From contig QVIN01000006.1 in the NCBI GenBank assembly GCA_003416985.1, positions 62,001-126,000 on the forward strand: DNA of 64,000 nucleotides. The letters are read 5' to 3'. Origin of the DNA: Duganella sp. BJB480 (lineage in GTDB: Bacteria > Pseudomonadota > Gammaproteobacteria > Burkholderiales > Burkholderiaceae_D). The translations under genes were made by a program, and so were the position numbers. A model generated the notes under the pieces. That model made no database searches, had not been told where the DNA came from, and saw nothing but the letters and a program-made list of their open reading frames with translations. Shown piece by piece: positions 1-8,914 of the stretch; the stretch's first letter is position 1; each line of letters begins with the position of its first letter.

Positions 1-894
1 CGCAAGCTGCGCGAAGAATACTTCGCCGGCGTGCGTGAGGTGATGCTCAAGCCGGTGGGCGCCAATCTGGAGACGCTGCTGTCTGAGATGAACGCCCATG
101 CCGACCAACTGCAGGCGCCCGGCGCGGCTGCCGCCACGTCCCAGGTGCCGGCCACAGCGCCGGGACGCCAGTTCCAGGAAGCCTCCGCCGTCAACGTGGA
201 AGACGCCTACAACGCCTTGAAGAGCTACCTGATGCTGGCCGATGTCTCGCACGCCGAAGCCAGTCACCTGAACGACCAGCTGACCCGCTACTGGCGCGGA
301 TGGCTGGAGAACAATCGCGGCGCCATGCCGCGCGAGCAGATGATACACAGCGCCGAACGGCTGATGACCTTCTATCTAGCGCAGATCGCCGATCCATCCT
401 GGCCGCGCATCGAGCAGAAGCTGGCGCTGGTCGACCAGGCACGCGAGAACCTGCGCCGCGTGGTGCGCGGCATGCCGGCCAGGGAGCGCGTCTACGCCGA
501 CATCCGCGCCCGCGCCAACACGCGCTTCCCGGCGATGACGGTCGCGCGCATGGTGGGCGAACAGGATCAGGCGCTGGTCACCGGCAGCTACGCCATCGCC
601 GGCGCCTACACGCGCGAGGCATGGGAGAAGTTTGTGCAGGACGCCTTCCGCGAAGCCGCCACGCATGAGCTGCAAAGCGCGGACTGGGTCCTGAAGACCG
701 CCGCGCGCGACGACCTGACGCTGGAGGGCAGCCCCGAACAAATCCAGAAGGGCCTGACCGATTTGTACCTGGCCGACAAAGCCGCCAGCTGGGGCGACAT
801 GCCGCTGCACGTCTGGCTGCGCGCCGTCATCAAGGATCCCGCCGCCATTGCCAGCGTCGAAGAACTGCTGGACGCCAGACCCGCAGGAGAGTAA
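1..894 (+). pseudogene. Type VI secretion TssM (IcmF) fragment with a TssA-like C-terminus; 5' end outside window
   Basis: The frame is open from base 1, so the gene starts upstream. Visible residues fit the TssM/IcmF periplasmic region: a YNALKSYLMLAD-type segment, then GSYAIAGAYTREAWEKF, then SADWVLKTAARDDLTLEGSPEQ. TssM is the inner-membrane T6SS subunit that spans the periplasm. In the family this last motif is followed by a few hundred more residues. Here the frame ends about 45 codons later, with a tail (WGDMPLHVWLRAVIKDP, then VEELLD) that resembles the extreme C-terminus of TssA baseplate proteins. I infer an in-frame deletion joining tssM to the 3' end of tssA. A natural short variant is the alternative. 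No other T6SS gene is in the window. Confidence 0.6.
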
Positions 895-916
895 ATATTT
901 CTGTTGTGAAATATTT
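893..916. repeat. Twin AAATATTT palindromes upstream of the chemoreceptor
   Basis: AAATATTT occurs at 893-900 and 909-916, separated by eight bases, in the 96-base gap before the chemoreceptor. The pair forms a larger inverted repeat and could be an operator or AT-rich promoter element. No known regulator is recognised. Confidence 0.3.
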
Positions 917-990
917 CCTTTCGGACTATAGTTTGACCTCAAATAGTGCTAGCATGGGCTGAAGGCCCCCATCCCGCTTTGAGGACAGCT

Positions 991-2697
991 ATGAACAATC
1001 TGAAGATCGGCACACGCCTGGGTTTCGGTTTTTCTCTCATCCTGTTGATGCTGACGGCGATGACCATCATCGGCATCCTTCGCCTGAGCAGTGCCAGCTC
1101 GATGACCGATGAGATGATCAACGTGAAGATCCGCGACGAGCGGCTGATCGCGGAATGGGGCAAGATCATCGAAGTGAACGCGGCCCGCACCACCGGCGCG
1201 TGGATGGTGGCCGATCCGGCCGACCAGAAAAAACTTGAAGGCATGATGGCCGAATCCTCCGGCCGCGCGACCCAGATCCAGGACCAGATCGGCGGCGCCA
1301 TCGACGACGAGGAGCTCAAGCCCCTGTTCAAAAAAGTGCTGGAGACGCGCAAGGCCTATACCGACTTCCGCAAGGCCGTCTTCGCCGCCAAGAACGCGGG
1401 CGACCCTGAAAAGGCCAAGGGCCTCTACGAAGGCGACATGACGCAAAGCCGCATCCTCTACCTGGACGCGTTGAAAAAATTCTCCGACAAGCAGGCCGCC
1501 TTGCTGGATAAGGCGGCGCTCGAAATCCAGCAGCAGTACGCCAGCGGCCGCACGCTGTTGACGATACTGGGACTGGCCGCGATTGCGATGGGCGTAATCG
1601 CCGCATGGTGGATCACCCGCACCATCACGACGCCGATCAACGAGGCGGTGAAGGTGGCGGAGACGGTGTCGTCGGGCGACCTGACCAGCGACATCCAGGT
1701 CAACAGCGCCGACGAAACCGGCCAGCTGATGAACGCCCTCAAGACCATGAACGCGAACCTGGTCAACATCGTCGGCCAGGTACGCAGCGGCACCGATTTG
1801 ATGGCCACCGCCTCGACCGAGATCGCCGCCGGCAACCAGGACCTGTCCTCTCGCACGGAGCAGCAGGCCAGCTCCTTGCAGGAAACCGCCTCCTCGATGG
1901 AGGAGCTGACATCGACCGTGCGCTTCAACGCCGAAAACGCCCGCGAGGCCAACAAGCTGGCAGCCACCGCATCCGAGATCGCCAGCCGGGGCGGCGCCGT
2001 GGTGGGGGAGGTGGTCAGCACCATGGGCTCGATCAACGACTCGTCGCGCAAGATCGTCGACATCATTTCGGTCATCGACAGCATCGCCTTCCAGACCAAT
2101 ATCCTGGCCCTGAACGCGGCGGTGGAAGCCGCGCGCGCCGGCGAGCAGGGTCGCGGCTTCGCCGTCGTGGCATCCGAAGTGCGCAACCTCGCGCAGCGCT
2201 CGGCCGCAGCCGCCAAGGACATCAAGGGCCTGATCGACGATTCGGTGCAGAAGGTGGCGCTGGGTTCGGACCTGGTCGACAAGGCCGGCCAGACCATGAG
2301 CGAAATCGTCACCAGCATCAGCCGCGTCACGCAGATCATGTCCCAGATCAGCCATGCGAGCGAGGAGCAGAGCCTCGGCATCGCGCAGGTGAACGACGCG
2401 ATCACGCAGATGGACCAGGTGACGCAGCAGAATGCGGCGCTGGTGGAGGAGGCCGCGGCGGCGGCGGAATCGATGCAGGAGCAATCGGCCAAGCTGGCCG
2501 AGGTGGTCGGCGTGTTCAAGCTCGATGCCTCGCAGATGGCGATGCAGTCGCGCGCCTTGCCGCCTGCACGGTCGCGTGTTGCGCCGCCTCCACGGCGTCC
2601 TGCGCCGGCGGTGGCAGCCCAGCCCAGGAAGGCGCTGGCAGCGGCGCCGAAGCCAAAGGCTGTGGCGTCCAGCGAATCCGACTGGGAAGAGTTCTAA
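991..2697 (+). CDS. Methyl-accepting chemotaxis protein (Tar-like)
   Basis: A 568-residue chemoreceptor that passes periplasmic ligand signals to the CheA/CheW array. Order: TM helix at about 11-31, a four-helix-bundle periplasmic sensor to about 188, a second TM (TILGLAAIAMGVIAAWW), HAMP at about 211-265, then the methylated coiled coil. The conserved hairpin tip (IAFQTNILALNAAVEAARAG) lies near residue 365. After a Pro/Ala-rich linker the protein ends in DWEEF, matching the xWxxF tether that recruits CheR/CheB. The ATG at 991 is preferred over an upstream frame opening at 946 because GAGGACAGCT precedes it and the TM follows directly. It stands alone, with no che genes nearby. Confidence 0.95.
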   Translation: MNNLKIGTRLGFGFSLILLMLTAMTIIGILRLSSASSMTDEMINVKIRDERLIAEWGKIIEVNAARTTGAWMVADPADQKKLEGMMAESSGRATQIQDQIGGAIDDEELKPLFKKVLETRKAYTDFRKAVFAAKNAGDPEKAKGLYEGDMTQSRILYLDALKKFSDKQAALLDKAALEIQQQYASGRTLLTILGLAAIAMGVIAAWWITRTITTPINEAVKVAETVSSGDLTSDIQVNSADETGQLMNALKTMNANLVNIVGQVRSGTDLMATASTEIAAGNQDLSSRTEQQASSLQETASSMEELTSTVRFNAENAREANKLAATASEIASRGGAVVGEVVSTMGSINDSSRKIVDIISVIDSIAFQTNILALNAAVEAARAGEQGRGFAVVASEVRNLAQRSAAAAKDIKGLIDDSVQKVALGSDLVDKAGQTMSEIVTSISRVTQIMSQISHASEEQSLGIAQVNDAITQMDQVTQQNAALVEEAAAAAESMQEQSAKLAEVVGVFKLDASQMAMQSRALPPARSRVAPPPRRPAPAVAAQPRKALAAAPKPKAVASSESDWEEF

Positions 2698-2733
2698 GCA
2701 GCGCGGCACGCGCCTTCGGTACAATGACGGCCT

Positions 2734-3402
2734 ATGACGACCAGTACCGGCGGCACCGCTGCTCCAGCCACTCCACGACCCGCGCGCGCGCAATGCGCCA
2801 CGTGCCTGCGCCCGCAACAGACCTGCATCTGTCGCTGGGTTGCACGCTTGCCGAACACGGTGGAGGTGCTCATCCTTCAACACCCGATGGAAGTGAACAA
2901 CGCCAAGGGCAGCGCGCGGCTGCTGCATCTGAGCCTTGCCAATAGCCGTCTGGAAGTGGGGGAGACCTTCGCGCCGGAGCACCTGCAGGCGCTGTTGTCG
3001 CCAGAACGCCGCAGCGTGTTGCTGTACCCCGACACCGCCGAGGACAAGTCATTGGGCCTGACGCCCGCGCAGCCGTTCGACGCGGCCTGGCTGGACGAGC
3101 CACAGCTCCTGCGCCTGGTGGTGCTGGACGGGACCTGGCGCAAGAGCCGCAAGATGCTGTATCTGAATCAGGCGCTGCAAGGCTTGCCGCGCCTGCCGCT
3201 GCGCGACACGCCGCCGTCGCACTACCTGATTCGCAAGGCGCACCTGCCGGACCAGCTCTCCACGCTGGAGGCCACGGTCTATGCGCTGGCCCAGCTGGAA
3301 AACGATATAAACAAATTCAATCCGCTGATCGACGCCTTCGACGGTTTCGTCGCTCAGCAGGCAAGCTACGTGGCGCGGCCGCCGTCAGGCGATCAGCTTT
3401 AG
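2734..3402 (+). CDS. tapT: tRNA-uridine aminocarboxypropyltransferase, DTW-domain family
   Basis: A 222-residue DTW-domain protein. Members transfer the aminocarboxypropyl group of SAM to uridine in tRNA (acp3U, position 47 for E. coli TapT). Seen here: an N-terminal Cys cluster (CATCLRPQQTCIC, as in the family's metal-binding motif), the LILQHPME motif, and LDGTWRKSRKM, the core that names the family. The start ATG follows the upstream chemoreceptor by 36 bases. The last 18 bases overlap, tail to tail, the end of the Hsp70 gene on the other strand. Function is known for the family; tRNA position and substrate here are inferred. Confidence 0.82.
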   Translation: MTTSTGGTAAPATPRPARAQCATCLRPQQTCICRWVARLPNTVEVLILQHPMEVNNAKGSARLLHLSLANSRLEVGETFAPEHLQALLSPERRSVLLYPDTAEDKSLGLTPAQPFDAAWLDEPQLLRLVVLDGTWRKSRKMLYLNQALQGLPRLPLRDTPPSHYLIRKAHLPDQLSTLEATVYALAQLENDINKFNPLIDAFDGFVAQQASYVARPPSGDQL

Positions 3403-6255
3403 ACCCGGCGGCAGGGCCTCGCCCAGCATGCGTTTTTCGTCCGCCTGGTCGAGCTGCACCACCTCGCGCACCATCGCGCTCCAGCTGGCAGGCGCGCCAA
3501 CGGCGGCAAGGCGCCGCAGGATTTCCGCCCGCAGCGCTTCGCCGATATCGCGCGAGCGGTCGCCCGTCATGCGCGCCAGATGGGTGGCGGCGTAGCCGGC
3601 CGGCTCCACCTTCTTCCAATCCAGCGAGAGAATCACGGCCAGCCATTGCTCGACAATCGTCGACTCCACCACATCATGCGCGCTGCCGTGGAAAGGCTGG
3701 CGCGCGCCGACGCGGCTCAGGCCCCACAGGAAGCGCGCCTGCGCCGCTTCGGCCTTGCCGGCATCGGCGGCGCCGCTGCGGGTCTTGTTGGCGGCGGCCT
3801 TACCCGCGGCCTTGGTCGCCGCTTCCAGCCTGCCCAGCATCCACGCGCCGATTTCGGCCTTGTAGCCGCCGGGGATGCGCTCCAGCGACGCGCCCAGGCG
3901 CAGCATGTCTTCCTCGCTGCCGTTGACCAGCGTCTGCGGACGGCGTCCGCGTTCCTGATCGTCGGCCTGTACGTTGAAGGCGAAATCGTCCAGCACGCGC
4001 AGCTGCGCTTCCACACTCAGGCCACCGGCCACGCGGCGCCACAGCGTCCACCATTCGGCGCAGACCTGGCTATCCTTGTGATGCTGGACGCCGGTGTCGA
4101 ACATGGCCCACAGCTGCTCGATGCGCCACTCGTCCAGCGTGTAGCCGAAGCCAGGCCGCAGGCAGTAACCGCTCAGGTTCAGCCACGCGCGTTCGTGCTC
4201 GGAGGAGCGGCGGCGGCCTTTGGCGCGCTGCATCAGCGCGTCGAACAGGCGACGCAGCAGCGGCGTGGCCCAGCTTTCGCGGCTGCCCAGCAGGTGTTCG
4301 AGCTGCGTGCGCAGTTGTTTGACTTCCTTGATGTCCACTTGCTGCGCGCGGCTGCCGAAGATGCGGTCGATCTTGTCGACCGCGGCGTCGAAGCCGGCCG
4401 GCATAGGCGCTTCTTTCGGCGCTGCGGTATCGCTGTCTTCTTCGACGGCCACGCCGCGCAGCTGGAATTCCAGCAGCCAGCGTTGGGCGCCTTCGATGGC
4501 GACGCAATGCACGTCCAGCGTGCCCACCTCGCTCAGCGTGGCGGCCAGTTGCACCGGGATCTCCTTGCGGGCGTCGGCGGCGCTGCTGTCGCGCAGGACA
4601 GTGGCGATAGGCGGCAGCTGGATGTATTCGTCGGCTTGCAGCTCGACCAGCTCACCCGCTTGCGGCGGCGCGGCTTCGGAAATCGAGGAGGCCAGATGGA
4701 AGCGCACCGGCCGCCCCAGACGCAGCGCGAAGGTGCGGTCGGCCAGCAGGATCTCGCGGTTCTCCACGCTGCCGCGCGGCAGGATGCAGATGGCGCGGCG
4801 CGGCTTGTCCTGGCGCGCTTCGTCGTCCAGCAGCAGGAAGTAGCTGCGCGGCGAGCCGCCGCCGATCACCGGCGCTTGCCCTGCCTGGCCCAACGCGTAG
4901 GCCACGCCGCCGCGTGCCACCGCCACGTCGGGATTGTCGTTGTGCAGAACGGTCAACGGCTGCCCGCGCCAATTGGCCAGCGTGACCTCAAGCCGCGCGG
5001 CCAGCGCGTGCGCGCGGAACACGCCGCCGTTGAGCAGCAACGTGTCGGGAATGGGGATGGCGCGGTCGTCCGCCGCGATGCCCAGCGCCTCGCGCGCGGC
5101 CGCCGCATGCTGGTGCAGGAAGCTGGCCAGGTGGCGCGTGATGGCCGCATCGCTGGCATAGGGCAGGCCGAATTCGACGATGGCGCCTCGGCCGCGCTGC
5201 GCCGGTTCCTGCGCCGCGTTGAGCGGGAAGAAGCCGTCCACCACCAGCGCCGCGACTTCATCGCGCGTCAGCTCGGCGGAGCGCGAACTGCCGATCAGGC
5301 GCGAGCCGGAACCGAGCAGGGTGACGGTGGTGCGTTCCGGCGCGTCGGCGGCCAGCAGCAGTTCCTTCGCTGCCCGGCAGCGCTCCGCCAGTTGCGACAG
5401 GCGGCTGGCCGACAGGCGCGCCTGCGTGCCGTCGCCGCCGGCCATGCGCGCCTCTACCAGATGCGCCAGCGCCAGGTCCATATTGTCGCCGCCGAGTATC
5501 AGGTGGTTGCCCACGCCGATGCGGCTGATCTGCGGCTGGCCGTCGATCATTTCGACCTTGATCAGACTGAAGTCGGTCGTGCCGCCGCCGACGTCGCAGA
5601 CCAGCACCAGGCGCGTGTCCGCCAGGTCCGCCGCCAGCGTGGCGCGCTGGCGGAACAGCCAGTCGTAGAAGGCGGCCTGCGGTTCCTCCAGCAAGCGCAG
5701 GTCCGGCAGGCCGGCGCTGCGCGCCGCCTCCAGCGTCAACGCCCGCGCACCTTCGTCGAACGATGCGGGGATCGTCAGCACCAGCTGTTGATGTTCCAGT
5801 GGATGCGCAGGGAAGCGAGCATTCCACGCCGCCCGCACATGCGCCAGATATGAAGCGCTGGCCGCCACCGGCGACACCTTGGCCACATCGGGCTCCGCGC
5901 CCCACGGCAGTATCGGCGCCATGCGGTCCACCTGGGGATGCGACAGCCAGCTCTTGGCGCTGGAGACCAGCCGCCCCGGCACCTGCGCGCCCAGGGTGCG
6001 CGCCAGCCGGCCGACCACCACCTGCGGCAGACCTGCGACATCGGCCGAAGGCCAGGGCAGCTGCAGATCGCCGTCAGCCAGCTCACCCTGCGCCGGGTGA
6101 TAGCGCATCGACGGCAGCAGCGCGCCGGCGCCGACCTCGCCCGGCGCCACCAACTGCTCGATCTCGAACAGGCGAATTTGCGCGCTGTCCGGTTCCGAAT
6201 AAGCCAGCACCGTGTTGGTGGTGCCGAGATCGATGCTGACGACGTATTGACTCAT
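3385..6255 (-). CDS. Hsp70-family chaperone with C-terminal DUF3731 region
   Basis: A 956-residue divergent Hsp70. The N-terminal half is a complete actin-fold ATPase: phosphate loop 1 SIDLGTTNTVL, phosphate loop 2 VCDVGGGTTDFSL, GGDNMDLAL, and the adenosine motif LLLNGGVF. A short beta-like region follows. The last 300 or so residues, beginning near GSRAQQVDIKEVKQLRTQLE, have no DnaK lid but match the helical DUF3731 region known from this Hsp70 branch. The start MSQYVVSIDLG lies 2 bases after the stop of the second Hsp70 gene, so the two are co-translated. The client is unknown. It is much longer than DnaK (about 640). Confidence 0.88.
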   Translation of the reverse strand: MSQYVVSIDLGTTNTVLAYSEPDSAQIRLFEIEQLVAPGEVGAGALLPSMRYHPAQGELADGDLQLPWPSADVAGLPQVVVGRLARTLGAQVPGRLVSSAKSWLSHPQVDRMAPILPWGAEPDVAKVSPVAASASYLAHVRAAWNARFPAHPLEHQQLVLTIPASFDEGARALTLEAARSAGLPDLRLLEEPQAAFYDWLFRQRATLAADLADTRLVLVCDVGGGTTDFSLIKVEMIDGQPQISRIGVGNHLILGGDNMDLALAHLVEARMAGGDGTQARLSASRLSQLAERCRAAKELLLAADAPERTTVTLLGSGSRLIGSSRSAELTRDEVAALVVDGFFPLNAAQEPAQRGRGAIVEFGLPYASDAAITRHLASFLHQHAAAAREALGIAADDRAIPIPDTLLLNGGVFRAHALAARLEVTLANWRGQPLTVLHNDNPDVAVARGGVAYALGQAGQAPVIGGGSPRSYFLLLDDEARQDKPRRAICILPRGSVENREILLADRTFALRLGRPVRFHLASSISEAAPPQAGELVELQADEYIQLPPIATVLRDSSAADARKEIPVQLAATLSEVGTLDVHCVAIEGAQRWLLEFQLRGVAVEEDSDTAAPKEAPMPAGFDAAVDKIDRIFGSRAQQVDIKEVKQLRTQLEHLLGSRESWATPLLRRLFDALMQRAKGRRRSSEHERAWLNLSGYCLRPGFGYTLDEWRIEQLWAMFDTGVQHHKDSQVCAEWWTLWRRVAGGLSVEAQLRVLDDFAFNVQADDQERGRRPQTLVNGSEEDMLRLGASLERIPGGYKAEIGAWMLGRLEAATKAAGKAAANKTRSGAADAGKAEAAQARFLWGLSRVGARQPFHGSAHDVVESTIVEQWLAVILSLDWKKVEPAGYAATHLARMTGDRSRDIGEALRAEILRRLAAVGAPASWSAMVREVVQLDQADEKRMLGEALPPGLKLIA

Positions 6256-6257
6256 GC

Positions 6258-8111
6258 TCAGGCTTGGGCACCCGCGCGCACGTCGAACTCCACTTTCCAG
6301 CGCTGGCCGTCGTTGGCCACCGCCTGCAGTTCCAGTGTGCCGGATTCGGTCGCCATCGCGTGCAGGCGGACCTGCACCACGTCGCTGACGGTGCGGCCTT
6401 CGGTCGACAGTGTCGCCTGGATCTCGTTCAACTCGATCAGTTCGTCGGCGCTCCAGAAGTCCAGCAGGTCGCCGATTTGGTCCTGCCGGCGCACCGACGA
6501 GCCGAAGAAGCGGAACTGCACCGGCTCGCCGACCACCAGGCCGAACTCCTGGTTCGGCAGCTCGATCTCGCTGCCTTCCTCCATGCCGAACGGCGCCACG
6601 CACAGCGCCTGGATAGGCGGCTCCATGCCGGGGATGGCCGGCATCGACGATTCGATCGCCACGTAGTACGCACGCGCCGTGCCGCCGCGAATGCGCACGC
6701 CGCTGCCGCGCCGCACGTAGCTGTAGTAGGCCGCACCACGCGCCACCGCCAGGTCCAGGTCCGCGCCGCCCAGCATGCGCGCTGGCTCGGAGCCTTCCAT
6801 GTACAGCCAGTCGTTGATGGTGCCCATGATGCGCTGCGCCAGCAGCTCCGACTTGAACACGCCGCCGTTGAACAGCACCGCCGTCGGATGCAGGAAGGTC
6901 GCGTCGGCGTTCTGCTTGCCGGCGTAGCCTTCCAGTTCGCTGGTCGCGCCGAGCTGGCGCGCCAGGAACGCCGCCAGGTGGCGCGTGATGCCAGCGTCCT
7001 GCGCATACGGCAAGCCAAGCTGCGTCAGGCCTGCGCGCGTGCGCGATGCAGGACGCGCCGATGCATCCACCTGCGGGAAGAAGCCGTCGAGGATGAAGGT
7101 GGTCACTTCGTCGCGCGTCAGTTCGGTGCGGATCGAACCGCCGATCAGTTTCGAGCCACGGCTCGGCACCACGATAGGCCAGGTGTCCACGCTGGCGTCG
7201 GCCAGCAGTTTTTCCTTGGCGCTGCGGCAGCCGTAGGTCAGCGCGCGCATCTGCCACGCGTCGAGCTGCGTGCCGTTGGCGGCCAGCTTGCGCGCCACCA
7301 GGTGCGCCAGCGCCAGGTCCATATTGTCGCCGCCGAGCAGGATGTGGTCGCCCACCGCGATGCGGTGCGGTTCCAGCACGCCGTCGCGTTCCAGCACGGC
7401 GATCAGCGAAAAGTCGCTGGTGCCGCCGCCCACGTCCACCACCAGGATGATGTCGCCCGGCTTGACTTCCTTGCGCCAGCGGCCTTCGCTGCCCTGGATC
7501 CAGCTGTACAGGGCCGCCTGCGGCTCTTCCAGCAAGGTCAGGTTGGTGTAGCCGGCGGCGCGTGCCGCGTCGGCCGTCAGCTCGCGCGCGCCGGGATCGA
7601 ACGACGCGGGAATCGTCACCGTCACCGCCTGCTCGCCGAACGGCGCGTCGGGGTAGGCCTGCTCCCACGCCTTGCGCAGGTGTGTCAGGTAGCGCGTGGA
7701 CGCCTCCAGCGGCGAGACGCGCGACACTTCCTCGGGCGCGTCGTTCGGCAGCAGCGCGGAGCGGCGGTCGACGCCAGGATGGCTCAACCAGCTCTTGGCG
7801 CTGGAGACCAGGCGGATAGGCGTGGTGGCGCCACGGCTGCGCGCCATCTCGCCGGCCACGCTGGTTTGTTCTTCCGGCGACTGCGGCCATGGCAGGCTCA
7901 ATTCGCCCGGCGCCAGTTCGTCCGCGTGCGGCAGGTAGAGGAAGGAGGGCAGCAGCGGCAGTTCTTCCACCGTGCCCGGCGCGGTCAGCTGCGGAATGGC
8001 CAGCACGCCGTGCTGGGTTTTCTCGCCGTCGCTGGCGCCCAGGTCCACATAGGACAAGGCGCTGTGCGTGGTGCCAAGGTCGATGCCGATGGCGTAGCGT
8101 GGGTCGCTCAT
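6258..8111 (-). CDS. Hsp70-family protein (short, second copy of pair)
   Basis: A 617-residue Hsp70 homologue. The ATPase motifs are intact: GIDLGTTHSALSYVD near the N-terminus, VVDVGGGTSDFSL, GGDNMDLALAHLV, and FNGGVFKSELL near residue 425. The last 150 or so residues look like a beta-sandwich substrate-binding part with no alpha-helical lid. GGDNMDLALAHLV is also present in the 956-residue neighbour, so the pair probably arose by duplication. The start ATG overlaps the stop of the DUF2760 gene as ATGA. It is neither DnaK nor HscA; the latter is elsewhere in this window. Confidence 0.88.
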   Translation of the reverse strand: MSDPRYAIGIDLGTTHSALSYVDLGASDGEKTQHGVLAIPQLTAPGTVEELPLLPSFLYLPHADELAPGELSLPWPQSPEEQTSVAGEMARSRGATTPIRLVSSAKSWLSHPGVDRRSALLPNDAPEEVSRVSPLEASTRYLTHLRKAWEQAYPDAPFGEQAVTVTIPASFDPGARELTADAARAAGYTNLTLLEEPQAALYSWIQGSEGRWRKEVKPGDIILVVDVGGGTSDFSLIAVLERDGVLEPHRIAVGDHILLGGDNMDLALAHLVARKLAANGTQLDAWQMRALTYGCRSAKEKLLADASVDTWPIVVPSRGSKLIGGSIRTELTRDEVTTFILDGFFPQVDASARPASRTRAGLTQLGLPYAQDAGITRHLAAFLARQLGATSELEGYAGKQNADATFLHPTAVLFNGGVFKSELLAQRIMGTINDWLYMEGSEPARMLGGADLDLAVARGAAYYSYVRRGSGVRIRGGTARAYYVAIESSMPAIPGMEPPIQALCVAPFGMEEGSEIELPNQEFGLVVGEPVQFRFFGSSVRRQDQIGDLLDFWSADELIELNEIQATLSTEGRTVSDVVQVRLHAMATESGTLELQAVANDGQRWKVEFDVRAGAQA

Positions 8112-8683
8112 AATTCCACCTCCGCCGGCGCCAGGATGGACGCGTCGTGCGCTTCCGCCAGTTTCGGCAGGCGCACATTGGAGGCGCGCCAGCCGCGATG
8201 GCTCAAGGCGCCTCGGAACGGCGCGCTGCCGACCACGTTGCCGGTCAGGCGCACGGCGCTGGCGTCGAAGCCTTCTTCCAGCACGATGCGGCTGCCTTCG
8301 GCCTCGCTGCGCACCGCCTCGATGGTGAAGTGCTCGCGCAGCACCTTGCTGCAGCCTTCATGCACCACGCGCGCGGCGGCGCCGATGTCGGCGTCGGAAT
8401 AGGTGCTCAGGTTCTCCTGGGTGAAGTCGATCAGGCGCGCCTCGCGCTGGAACAAGCTCAGAAGCTGCAGGGCCGCATCCGGCGTGGCCACGCGCAGCGG
8501 CGCGGGGGCGGGGGCTGGCTTGGGTGCGGGCGTCGCCACCGGCGCGGCGGCCGGTTGCGGCGCCTCGTCGATGCGCGTCAGGCGCGCTGCGTAGTCTGCG
8601 TCGGACAGGGCGCGGAAGAAGGCGCCGATCGCGATCGATATCCTGCTAAAAAAAGACGGCAATGGTTGACTCGAATTGTTCAT
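8108..8683 (-). CDS. DUF2760-domain protein, first gene of the Hsp70 operon
   Basis: A 191-residue protein of unknown function. Residues 1-30 are amphipathic (FFSRISIAIGAFFRALSD), 40-75 are an Ala/Pro linker, and about 75-191 carry the DUF2760 region (LLSLFQREARLIDF, then APFRGALSHRGWRASNVRLPKL). The start MNNSSQ at 8683 is chosen because everything further upstream in the open frame is low-quality sequence. The last four bases overlap the next gene (ATGA). DUF2760 genes accompany paired Hsp70 genes in other proteobacteria, from memory, so I infer an adaptor or co-chaperone role. No J-domain is seen. Confidence 0.75.
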   Translation of the reverse strand: MNNSSQPLPSFFSRISIAIGAFFRALSDADYAARLTRIDEAPQPAAAPVATPAPKPAPAPAPLRVATPDAALQLLSLFQREARLIDFTQENLSTYSDADIGAAARVVHEGCSKVLREHFTIEAVRSEAEGSRIVLEEGFDASAVRLTGNVVGSAPFRGALSHRGWRASNVRLPKLAEAHDASILAPAEVEL

Positions 8684-8853
8684 GTTTGTGTGCTCGTATC
8701 GGGTGAGCCGGGGCGCCGCATCGGCGGCATCCTGGCGAGGTGTGGGTTGGGGGCGCGCAAGGCGCGGGGAATTCCATCCCCCGGAAGTCCTGCATGATAC
8801 CAGCTTGACCACGTTGCCCCCAAGGCAGCAGCCCCGCGCGATTGATATTTCGC

Positions 8854-8901
8854 TTGATATCGCGATTTCAAGCGCATAGAATACTGTCTATATATACAGT
8901 A
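8854..8901 (+). promoter_or_regulatory. Sigma-70 promoter overlapped by a LexA (SOS) box
   Basis: A -35 TTGATA (8854-8859) and -10 TAGAAT (8877-8882) are separated by exactly 17 bases. Next comes TACTGT-N8-ACAGTA (8882-8901), containing a perfect CTGT-N8-ACAG LexA core in an AT-only-plus-C spacer. The box sits on the predicted transcription start, 13 bases before the radical SAM ATG, an ideal place for repression. It lies in the 231-base gap between the divergent Hsp70 and radical SAM operons. Confidence 0.82.
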
Positions 8902-8914
8902 TTTTGGTGCCGCG

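Noticed and set aside
3385..8178. A single 1597-codon open frame on the minus strand, as if one giant protein.
   Set aside because: Its first 640 codons are an out-of-frame reading of the 617-residue Hsp70 gene, low in sense and rich in Arg. The real gene begins at MSQYVV (6255).
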